From Clostridiales bacterium UBA1779 (lineage in GTDB: Bacteria; Bacillota; Clostridia; Oscillospirales; CAG-272): a DNA stretch of 12,828 nucleotides. Each line of letters begins with the position of its first letter. Positions within the stretch are counted from its first letter, which is position 1. Shown here in pieces: positions 5,779 through 11,920 of this stretch. Made by a program: the position numbers and the translations under genes. The notes under the pieces are model-generated. The model was not told the DNA's origin, made no database searches, and saw only the letters and a list, made by a program, of their open reading frames with translations. The stretch is from positions 1 to 12,828 of the forward strand of contig DCGL01000065.1 of NCBI GenBank assembly GCA_002314565.1. Reading direction: 5' to 3'.

Positions 5779-7011
5779 TTAACCGGAGACCTTATCGGAA
5801 CGTGCCATAACGGCGGTGCAGATCATTGTGGGAAGAACGCTGATGATAAGGACCGCTACGAGAATTACGATTTCAAGCGGATAGACCTTTGCGGCATTGA
5901 GAACGACACCCATTGTTGCGACGTAATCCTTCATAAACAGCATACAGAGTCGTGAAACACCGAATGCAAGAATTATCGAAACGCCGCCGGTTATTGCGTT
6001 CTGAATGAGATACAGAAGGTTGATTTTGCCCATTCCGATACCGATGAGTCTCATCAGTTCGATTTCCTTGGCAGAATGGTACATATTGAGCAGAGTTATA
6101 ATCACTATGATGATGATATTCATAGCGAGAATGATTCCGCAGAGAATAAAGACGATATATTTTGTGGTATTTGCTTCTTCAAGAACCGCACGGACTGTGC
6201 TCATAGGCTCGATAGCCTGAAGTGTGAAGGCATCACCGTCGTAATCACTGTAAATCTTGCCGTTGTAGTCGTTGACAAGAGTCATAGCAGTTGAAGGATT
6301 GGTGGTTTTGACGAGAACTGCACAGACCATATTGCTCATTTCGCCGTGCTCGTGTCCTTCGTGTTCTTCTCCTTCTTCGTGTTCTTCACCCTCTTCATGC
6401 TCTTCGGCTTCCTCTTCTTCGTGAAGATCCCAGATTGTCTTGAGCTGGGTGAAAACGACGTTGTCGTAAACCGTGTGAGTGGTTTCAAGAATTCCGGTTA
6501 CGACGAGAGGAGTCTTATGGGCTTCACCTGCAGAGTGAGAGGTGTAAAGCTTGTCGCCGACCTTGAGTCCGTTTGCGGAGGCCACAGCGGCCCCGACAAC
6601 TGCCTGGCAGGTTTCCGTGTCTTCAAAGCCTTCACCCTCAGCAAGAGCCTTCGTTTCAAGGTAAGTCATAGTGGTTCCGACGACGGAAGCTCCGTTATAA
6701 CTGTCTGCCATAGCAAAGGGGATAACCTTCGATACTCTCGGGTCCTTCGAAAGAGTTGAAACCAGCTCATAGGGGATGGTTCCGAGAGGCGAATCCGTGA
6801 AGTACATCGTGTTCATTGCCAGCTGCGTTGAGCTGCCGGCAGGACCGATGATTGCTGAATAATAACCGGCGGTTCCCGCAATTCCGTCACTGACCTGTTC
6901 GGCAGTGTTGAAGGCAAGGACTCCGACTCCGGCTGAAATTACGATTGAAAGCGCGACCAGAATGATACGAACCATTCTGATTTTCATATTCTTAAGGGCA
7001 AAAGACAACAT
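5779..7011 (-). CDS. FtsX/MacB-type ABC permease with His/Glu-rich insert
   Basis: A 410-residue permease with the MacB/LolC topology: one N-terminal membrane helix (about residues 13-35), a large extracellular domain (36-280), then three helices (about 283-309, 333-361, 377-403). The cytoplasmic loop motif KEIELMRLIGIG (315-326) is the coupling region typical of FtsX-like permeases. Residues 197-224 of the extracellular domain are an insert made almost entirely of His, Glu and Gly, with six His, placed where the fold would have a surface loop; such tracts usually bind zinc, nickel or copper. It starts 1 bp after the ATPase stop and is followed after 15 bp by the lipoprotein. One four-helix permease implies a homodimer. 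Family members extract or move lipoproteins, drugs or signals by mechanotransmission and need not import; metal handling is inferred from the insert and the lipoprotein. Confidence 0.85.
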   Translation of the reverse strand: MLSFALKNMKIRMVRIILVALSIVISAGVGVLAFNTAEQVSDGIAGTAGYYSAIIGPAGSSTQLAMNTMYFTDSPLGTIPYELVSTLSKDPRVSKVIPFAMADSYNGASVVGTTMTYLETKALAEGEGFEDTETCQAVVGAAVASANGLKVGDKLYTSHSAGEAHKTPLVVTGILETTHTVYDNVVFTQLKTIWDLHEEEEAEEHEEGEEHEEGEEHEGHEHGEMSNMVCAVLVKTTNPSTAMTLVNDYNGKIYSDYDGDAFTLQAIEPMSTVRAVLEEANTTKYIVFILCGIILAMNIIIIVIITLLNMYHSAKEIELMRLIGIGMGKINLLYLIQNAITGGVSIILAFGVSRLCMLFMKDYVATMGVVLNAAKVYPLEIVILVAVLIISVLPTMICTAVMARSDKVSG

Positions 7012-7012
7012 C

Positions 7013-7663
7013 TCAGTTCACCCCCGTATCATATTTGCCGCCCGTAACCTCGTTCATATCAATGGTTACGTCAAAATAATGTGCCAGTCTTTCATCATGC
7101 GTTACAACGATGAGAGTCTTGCCCTTTGCGGCTGCCGTAAGTTCCTTAACGACCTGTTCACCGACGGCGAAGTTCAGGTTTCCGGTGGGTTCATCGGCAA
7201 GGATGATGTCAGGGTGCTTTACAAGTCCGCGGACGATTGCAACTCTCTGCTTCTGACCTCCGGAAAGCTTTGAAACCTTCTTGTTTTTCTGCTTGTCGAT
7301 TCCGAGCTGAGCCATAAGCTCACCTGCCGCTGAGGTATCGACACCCTCAAGCTTCAGAATGTTGATGTTGTCGGCAACGCTCATCTCTTCGATGAGCTTA
7401 AAATCCTGGAAGATATAGCCGACGTTCTTAATGCGGAAAGCATCTCTTTCGGGTCTGTTCATCGCCCCGAGATTCTTTCCGTCAACAGTTACCGTTCCTG
7501 AATCGGGAACGAGCAGACCTGCAATCATATTTAGCAGAGTCGTTTTGCCGCAGCCTGAAGCTCCGAGCAGAATGTAGCTCTTGCCGGTTTCAAATACCAG
7601 GTCTTTATAGTCAATGGCAGTGTCGTTTCCGAACACTTTTGTTACGCCTTTAACTTCAATCAT
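7013..7663 (-). CDS. LolD/MacB-type ABC transporter ATPase
   Basis: A 216-residue stand-alone nucleotide-binding subunit, the usual LolD/MacB-group length. It has Walker A GASGCGKTT (34-42), Q-loop Gln86 (FQDF), signature LSGGQKQR (133-140), Walker B IILADEPTGNLN (153-164) and H-loop His189 (VVTHD). The ADEPTGNLN form is characteristic of the FtsE/LolD/MacB branch. ATG at 7663 is chosen over an in-frame start at 7696 because AAGGAG lies 5 bases upstream and the upstream start is too close to the promoter. First gene of the operon; the permease start follows the stop by one base. It energises the permease at the cytoplasmic membrane. Confidence 0.92.
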   Translation of the reverse strand: MIEVKGVTKVFGNDTAIDYKDLVFETGKSYILLGASGCGKTTLLNMIAGLLVPDSGTVTVDGKNLGAMNRPERDAFRIKNVGYIFQDFKLIEEMSVADNINILKLEGVDTSAAGELMAQLGIDKQKNKKVSKLSGGQKQRVAIVRGLVKHPDIILADEPTGNLNFAVGEQVVKELTAAAKGKTLIVVTHDERLAHYFDVTIDMNEVTGGKYDTGVN

Positions 7664-7702
7664 ATGTACTCCTTCTTTCGGGCAATATTTTAACAATTAA
7701 TA

Positions 7703-7731
7703 ATTATATAGTGTTTTAATATGAAAGTCAA
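7703..7731 (-). promoter_or_regulatory. Promoter of the ABC operon
   Basis: On the minus strand -35 TTGACT (7726-7731), a 17-bp spacer and a perfect -10 TATAAT (7703-7708). Transcription would start near 7696, about 33 bases before the ATPase ATG at 7663. The A/T-rich stretch 7695-7705 (AATTA-A-TAATT) next to the -10 is palindromic. Confidence 0.7.
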
Positions 7732-7759
7732 GAGATTTGGGGTATTTCATCGAAATCTC
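7732..7759. promoter_or_regulatory. Inverted repeats abutting the ABC promoter
   Basis: GAGATTT (7732-7738) and AAATCTC (7753-7759) are perfect inverted repeats, and inside them ATTTC (7744-7748), ATC, GAAAT (7752-7756) forms a second nested palindrome. They lie directly upstream of the minus-strand -35, a usual activator or repressor position. I see no match to the B. subtilis Zur consensus. The gap 7760-7857 between the divergent promoters shows nothing further that I can name. Confidence 0.35.
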
Positions 7760-7867
7760 ACGAACATTTTCGCCGTTTTGTTCAATAAATCACATTTCCA
7801 TAACAATCGTTCGGTAAAACCGCTTGGATGCCTCATTTGAGTACCACAATATTATGCCTTTGCAATG

Positions 7868-7917
7868 TGACAATATTTTGTCAAAGCATTGAAAAATTAC
7901 ACAAAATAGTATATACT
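7868..7917 (+). promoter_or_regulatory. Promoter and palindrome of the tdk operon
   Basis: -35 TTGAAA (7889-7894), 17-bp spacer, -10 TATACT (7912-7917); transcription would start near 7924. Just upstream TGACAA (7868-7873), TATT, TTGTCA (7878-7883) is a perfect 6+6 inverted repeat and a candidate regulator site. Confidence 0.6.
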
Positions 7918-7959
7918 TTAATGTGAAATATTATTGTTATATAGAAAGAATGACATCCG

Positions 7960-8553
7960 ATGGCAAAGCTGTATTTTAAGTTCGGTGCAATGGGCTGCTC
8001 GAAATCCGCCCAGGCCCTGATTACGAAATTCAATTATGAAGAACGCGATATGAAGGTTATGCTTCTCAAGCCTTCGACTGACAGCCGCGACAGCGGTATG
8101 ATACGCTCGCGGATTGGCCTTGAAGCTCCCTGTATATGCGTCAGTGATACTGAAAATCTGTATGAGCTTTATAAAAGAAGCTACTCTGATTGTCAGGTTG
8201 TCATTGTGGACGAATGTCAGTTTCTCACCCCGGAGCAGGTTGATGAACTCAGCCGAATTGTCGACGAGCTTGACATTCCGGTTCTCTGCTTCGGTCTCGG
8301 AACGGATTTCCTGACTCATCTCTTCCCCGGCAGCCGCCGCCTTTTCGAAATCGCCGAATCCGTAACGGAAATCAAATCCGTATGCGAATGCGGACACAAA
8401 GCGACGGTAAACGCTCGTTTTGACGACGAGGGGCACGTGCTTTTCAGCGGTGATCAGGTCTGCATAGGCGGAAACGAACGCTATCAGGCAATGTGCCGCA
8501 AATGCTGGCTGAAACGCAAGGCCGAGCAGGAAGCCGCAGGCATTTTTACTTAA
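7960..8553 (+). CDS. tdk: Thymidine kinase, class II
   Basis: A 197-residue cytoplasmic salvage enzyme that phosphorylates thymidine to dTMP with ATP. Length and order match the E. coli-type family: N-terminal nucleotide loop YFKFGAMGCSKSAQAL (5-20), SRIGLEAP (50-57), the VDECQFL box (83-89) with catalytic base Glu85, LDIPVLCFGLGTDF (104-117), a zinc site from C142/C144 and C179/C182, and IGGNERY (169-175), which closes over the base. The loop reads SKS where the family usually has GKS (Ser14 for Gly). The ribosome binding site is weak (AGAAAG, 7943-7948), and an out-of-frame ATG at 7950 opens a nine-codon frame overlapping the start. First gene of a four-gene operon, 14 bp before the dNTPase. 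Confidence 0.92.
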   Translation: MAKLYFKFGAMGCSKSAQALITKFNYEERDMKVMLLKPSTDSRDSGMIRSRIGLEAPCICVSDTENLYELYKRSYSDCQVVIVDECQFLTPEQVDELSRIVDELDIPVLCFGLGTDFLTHLFPGSRRLFEIAESVTEIKSVCECGHKATVNARFDDEGHVLFSGDQVCIGGNERYQAMCRKCWLKRKAEQEAAGIFT

Positions 8554-8567
8554 ACAGGAGGACAAAA

Positions 8568-9785
8568 ATGAGAATTCTCGAAACGGTATCAGAAGAGCTG
8601 AGCGAGCGTATGGAGCTCGAAAAATCGACTCTCAGTTTTGCCCGTGTAGCTTTTGACGACAAAAAAATAGTGCGGCGTCACATAGTGCCGAAGGACGAGG
8701 CAACCGTCTGGCGTCCCGCATTCATTCACGATATAGATAAAATTCTTCACTGTCCGTATTATAACAGATATTCGGACAAGACTCAGGCTTTCTCGTTTTT
8801 CAAAAACGACGATATTTCCCGCCGCAGTCTGCACGTTCAGCTTGTTTCAAGAATTGCAAGAACGATAGGAGCGGCTCTCAATCTCAATCTCAATCTGATT
8901 GAAGCGATTTCACTCGGACACGACATCGGTCACGCTCCTTTTGCCCATTCGGGTGAAAGATGGCTCGATAAGCTTTATTGCGACCATACCGGCCGCCATT
9001 TTATGCACAACATACACTCCGTCCGAGTCCTTGATGAAATATTTCCCATAAACATAAGTCTTCAGACCCTCGACGGAATTGCCGCACACAACGGTGAAAC
9101 CGAGCTTTCCGAATACAGACCGAGACCGCTTTCCGGTTTTGAGGAGTTCGACAGAATAATTGAAGAATGTTACAAGGACCCGACCGCCTCTGCCCGCCTG
9201 GTTCCCTCGACTCTGGAGGGCTGCGTCGTCCGTATCAGCGATATCATCGCATATCTCGGCAAAGACAGACAGGATGCAGAACGCGCCGGTATCACTCACG
9301 ACGACTCGTTCGAACGCGGGGCAATAGGAATCACGAACTCGGAAATCATCAACAACCTGATTGTCAATATAATAGAAAACAGCTACGGAAAAGAATATAT
9401 CAGTATGGACCGCGATCATTTCCAGGCACTGAAAGAGGCAAAATCCGCAAATTACAAGCTGATTTACGGTGATTTGCGTTCACGTCCGGACGCACAGACC
9501 GAGCCCATGATGAAGGAAATGTACGACGCCCTGCTTGACGATTACATCCGCGACCGCCGCGACTCCCCGATTTTTACTCACCATATAAATTACGTTCTGC
9601 CCTCACGCCGTGAGCGCAGAATTCCTTACGATACGACGGAACCGAATCAGATGGTCGTCGACTATATCGCAAGTATGACGGACGATTATTTTGTCGACCT
9701 TTACCGATATATGTTCCCCGACAGCGCACGCCGCGTGCATTACATAGGCTATTTTGACGGGGAAAAGCCGTACAAGGAGATTTGA
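8568..9785 (+). CDS. HD-domain dNTP triphosphohydrolase (dGTPase family)
   Basis: A 405-residue metal-dependent enzyme expected to cut dNTPs into deoxynucleoside and triphosphate. The HD-domain ligands are visible: His89 in RRSLHVQL, His118-Asp119 in SLGHDIGHAPFAHSGE (115-130) and Asp225 in VRISDIIAYL. The preceding KTQAFSF (71-77), the middle FMHNIHSVRVLD (145-156) and LDGIAAHNGE (168-177) are also family hallmarks. ATG at 8568 is chosen because AGGAGG (8556-8561) lies 6 bases upstream, against an in-frame start at 8493 that would run through the tdk end. Substrate preference cannot be read; many homologues are activated by dGTP or other dNTPs. Beside thymidine kinase it probably balances dNTP pools; some family members also restrict phage. 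Confidence 0.88.
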   Translation: MRILETVSEELSERMELEKSTLSFARVAFDDKKIVRRHIVPKDEATVWRPAFIHDIDKILHCPYYNRYSDKTQAFSFFKNDDISRRSLHVQLVSRIARTIGAALNLNLNLIEAISLGHDIGHAPFAHSGERWLDKLYCDHTGRHFMHNIHSVRVLDEIFPINISLQTLDGIAAHNGETELSEYRPRPLSGFEEFDRIIEECYKDPTASARLVPSTLEGCVVRISDIIAYLGKDRQDAERAGITHDDSFERGAIGITNSEIINNLIVNIIENSYGKEYISMDRDHFQALKEAKSANYKLIYGDLRSRPDAQTEPMMKEMYDALLDDYIRDRRDSPIFTHHINYVLPSRRERRIPYDTTEPNQMVVDYIASMTDDYFVDLYRYMFPDSARRVHYIGYFDGEKPYKEI

Positions 9786-9787
9786 AA

Positions 9788-10795
9788 ATGTCATCAAAAA
9801 GAAAGCCGGGCACCGGCGTCATTGCCGCCTCTCTGGTTGCAGGAGGAATAGGCCTTGCCTTTGCTGCCTACACCCTCGTGGCCAAGACTCTTGTTGAAAT
9901 TGCATTTGACCGGAAACTGCCGAAGCTGCCGAAGGGTACTCCTGATGCAACCAAAGCCATCGGCAAAATGAATATAGATCAGAAGCTTCTTGATGAAGCG
10001 TTGGCTGCTGCCGCAAAGCTCGAAAAAGCAGAAGACACAGAGACTGTGGAAATCGCCGCATCAAGTGACGGGACGTCCCTTGTCGGTCATTACAGACCGG
10101 CTGAGAAGCCGAAGAGAATCATTATTGCCATGCACGGCTGGCGTTCTTCCTGGGTCAACGATTTCGGCATGATTGCCGACGAGTGGAAAGAAGACCGATG
10201 CTCTGTGATTTTTGCCGAGCAGAGGGGCCAGAACAACAGCGGCGGAGACTATATGGGATTTGGCGTCACGGAACGCCGCGACTGTCTTGATTGGGTCGGA
10301 TGGGCGATTGAAAACGTCAGCTCAGAGCTTCCGATATATCTGTTCGGACTGTCAATGGGAGCAACGACGGTGCTGATGGCTTCCGGTCTCGGTCTGCCCG
10401 ACAACGTTCACGGCATTATTTCCGATTGCGGCTTCACTTCACCGGACGCAATATGGCGTCATATAATGACGGACAACCTGCATATGCCCTATGACAGTAC
10501 GCTTTATTCCGAAATTGCCCGCCGTAAGGTCGGAATCGATACCAAAGCCTCATCAACAATTGACGCCCTGAAGAAAAACGTGAAACCCGTTCTCTTCTTC
10601 CATGGAACTGACGACCATTTCGTTCCGATTGAAATGACCTACGAGAATTTCAAAGCCTGCACGGCTCCGAAACGCCTGAACGTAGTACCGGGAGCGGATC
10701 ACGGCCTTTCACATTACGTTGACAGCGACGGCTACAGAAAGGCAGAACTTGCTTTCTTCAGAGAGTTCGATAAGGCAGCTTCAAAAGACGAATAA
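9788..10795 (+). CDS. Membrane-anchored alpha/beta hydrolase
   Basis: A 335-residue protein with a basic N-terminus and one hydrophobic anchor helix (about residues 10-31, rich in Ala and Gly), a linker, then an alpha/beta hydrolase fold. The oxyanion-side motif is IIAMHGWRSS (112-121), the nucleophile elbow GLSMG puts Ser189 in place, HGTDDHFVP (272-280) supplies Asp276 or Asp275, and GADHG supplies His305, giving a complete triad. It resembles the Firmicute serine aminopeptidase-like/BAAT-like hydrolases. ATG at 9788 is chosen because AAGGAG (9774-9779) lies 8 bases upstream, inside the end of the preceding gene; TTG at 9782 would be only 2 bases from it. The stop of the dNTPase is 2 bp before. 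Natural substrate unknown; a role in nucleotide metabolism is not evident. Confidence 0.82.
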   Translation: MSSKRKPGTGVIAASLVAGGIGLAFAAYTLVAKTLVEIAFDRKLPKLPKGTPDATKAIGKMNIDQKLLDEALAAAAKLEKAEDTETVEIAASSDGTSLVGHYRPAEKPKRIIIAMHGWRSSWVNDFGMIADEWKEDRCSVIFAEQRGQNNSGGDYMGFGVTERRDCLDWVGWAIENVSSELPIYLFGLSMGATTVLMASGLGLPDNVHGIISDCGFTSPDAIWRHIMTDNLHMPYDSTLYSEIARRKVGIDTKASSTIDALKKNVKPVLFFHGTDDHFVPIEMTYENFKACTAPKRLNVVPGADHGLSHYVDSDGYRKAELAFFREFDKAASKDE

Positions 10796-10816
10796 CACAC
10801 CAAAGGAGTAAACAAT

Positions 10817-11593
10817 TTGAATTTCAGAACAATCAAAGGTTTCATCTGTGATATGGACGGTGTCATATATCACGGAAATCAGATTCTGCCGGGAGTGCAT
10901 GAATTCATATCCTGGCTTCAGAAAGAGAAAAAGGAGTTCCTTTTTCTGACAAACAACAGCGGCTGCACCCCAAGAGAGTTGCAGAACAAGCTTGCAAGAA
11001 TGGGGCTTGACGTTTCGGAAGAGCATTTCTACACTTCCGCTCTTGCAACCGCTGAATTTATTAAACATCAGGCTCCCGGCTGCTCGGCATACGTAATCGG
11101 TGAAGCGGGACTTCTGAACGCCCTGTACAATGCCGGTATCACGATGAACGACGTCAACCCTGACTACGTTATCGTAGGTGAGGGTAAAAGCTACTCGCTT
11201 GATACGCTGACAAAGGCAACGAATCTCGTTCTCAAGGGCGCCAAGCTCATAGGAGCGAACTCCGACGTGTCAGGTCCGATTGAAGACGGCATTGCACCTG
11301 CCTGCCGCGCCCTGGTTGCTCCGATTGAAATTGCAACAGGCAAGAAAGCTTATTTCTGCGGAAAGCCCAATCCTCTGATGATGCGCACGGGTCTCAACCT
11401 TATCGGCTGCCACAGCAGCGAAGCCGTAATGATAGGCGACAGAATGGACACGGACGTTATTTCCGGCCTTGAAAGCGGTATGAAAACCGTACTGGTTCTT
11501 TCCGGAATTTCCACCCGCGAAACGCTGGACGAATACGCTTACCGCCCGACCGTCGTTCTGAACGGCGTCGGGGACATTGTACCTGAAGAATAA
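10817..11593 (+). CDS. HAD superfamily class IIA phosphatase, NagD-like
   Basis: A 258-residue cytoplasmic phosphatase. HAD motif I is FICDMDGVIYHG (9-20) with nucleophile Asp12 and acid/base Asp14; motif II is FLTNNSG (43-49); motif III Lys183 lies in CGKPNP (181-186); motif IV is MIGDRMDTDV (205-214) with Asp208 and Asp213 for magnesium. The cap between motifs II and III is the type C2A of the NagD/p-nitrophenyl phosphatase group. NagD-type enzymes dephosphorylate nucleotides such as UMP and GMP, or sugar phosphates, so dNMP removal alongside the kinase and dNTPase is plausible. The start is TTG at 10817, supported by AAAGGAG (10802-10808) 8 bases upstream. It follows the hydrolase by 21 bp and ends the operon before a strong terminator. 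Confidence 0.88.
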   Translation: MNFRTIKGFICDMDGVIYHGNQILPGVHEFISWLQKEKKEFLFLTNNSGCTPRELQNKLARMGLDVSEEHFYTSALATAEFIKHQAPGCSAYVIGEAGLLNALYNAGITMNDVNPDYVIVGEGKSYSLDTLTKATNLVLKGAKLIGANSDVSGPIEDGIAPACRALVAPIEIATGKKAYFCGKPNPLMMRTGLNLIGCHSSEAVMIGDRMDTDVISGLESGMKTVLVLSGISTRETLDEYAYRPTVVLNGVGDIVPEE

Positions 11594-11600
11594 TCCTGAA

Positions 11601-11653
11601 AAGAGGCTGTTTAAGCCGTCGGAACAAATCCCGACGGTTCAAACGGCTTTTTT
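11601..11653 (+). terminator. Strong intrinsic terminator of the tdk operon
   Basis: CCGTCGG (11616-11622) pairs perfectly with CCGACGG (11631-11637) over an 8-base loop; pairing extends outward, with G-U pairs and one mismatch, to about 11603 and 11650. A T-run (11648-11653) follows the core. It ends the four-gene transcript 10 bases after the last stop codon. Confidence 0.88.
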
Positions 11654-11797
11654 CTTGTCTTCTCCACTGCAACACTTGCCTTCTTCACGGGAGAAGGTGT
11701 CACGGCATCAGCCGTGACGGATGAGACTCTTTTCTTGCCTTCTCCACGGGAGAAGGTGGCGATTTTCGCGTCAGCGAAAATTGACGGATGAGGCTCC
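11651..11797. repeat. Two-hairpin intergenic repeat, two copies plus a fragment
   Basis: Copy 1 (11678-11729) and copy 2 (11737-11797) share GCCTTCT-CACGGGAGAAGGTG and a terminal GACGGATGAG. Hairpin A is CCTTCT/AGAAGG in copy 1 (11679-11684 with 11692-11697) and CCTTCTCC/GGAGAAGG in copy 2 (11738-11745 with 11749-11756). Hairpin B is GTCACGGC/GCCGTGAC with loop ATCA in copy 1 (11699-11718) and ATTTTCGC/GCGAAAAT with loop GTCA in copy 2 (11762-11781): different stems, same pairing. A 17-base match to the leader of copy 2 at 11651-11667 is a truncated third copy. The rest of the gap to 11820 shows nothing else. Confidence 0.8.
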
Positions 11798-11824
11798 CGA
11801 CTGACCCCGGCTCTTTTGGACGCT

Positions 11825-11879
11825 TTATCGGCAAGATTCCGCAATTATCACTGCGTTTACGTTGATTTTTTGCCGATAA
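11825..11879. promoter_or_regulatory. Inverted repeat overlapping the fic promoter
   Basis: TTATCGGCAA (11825-11834) and TTGCCGATAA (11870-11879) are perfect 10-bp inverted repeats; the right arm fills the start of the -35/-10 spacer, where a bound protein would block RNA polymerase. TTGCCG recurs at 11921-11926 over the start codon. The Fic protein's own helix-turn-helix is a candidate ligand, giving autoregulation; this is inference. Confidence 0.5.
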
Positions 11880-11890
11880 GGTGGTATAAT
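11862..11890 (+). promoter_or_regulatory. Extended -10 promoter of the fic gene
   Basis: -35 TTGATT (11862-11867), 17-bp spacer, perfect -10 TATAAT (11885-11890) with the extended TG at 11882-11883. Transcription would start near 11897, so translation must begin downstream of that, which supports TTG at 11921 as the start codon. Confidence 0.75.
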
Positions 11891-11920
11891 ATTATCATCC
11901 TGAAGGAAGGAGTTCCCAAA

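Noticed and set aside
6346..6759. Plus-strand frame with a Phe/Val-rich start resembling a membrane protein
   Set aside because: The hydrophobic run is the reverse reading of the His/Glu-rich codons of the permease; an artefact of base composition.
7695..7759. Zur box upstream of the ABC ATPase
   Set aside because: The B. subtilis-type consensus TCGTAATnATTACGA is not present; only A/T-rich partial matches, too weak to call.
7918..8565. Minus-strand open frame of 215 codons
   Set aside because: Antisense to thymidine kinase with all catalytic motifs on the plus strand; also covers the tdk promoter.
11816..11920. Longer fic start at 11816
   Set aside because: That start precedes the extended -10 promoter and the operator repeat; the TTG at 11921 has a correctly placed ribosome binding site and begins the helix-turn-helix.
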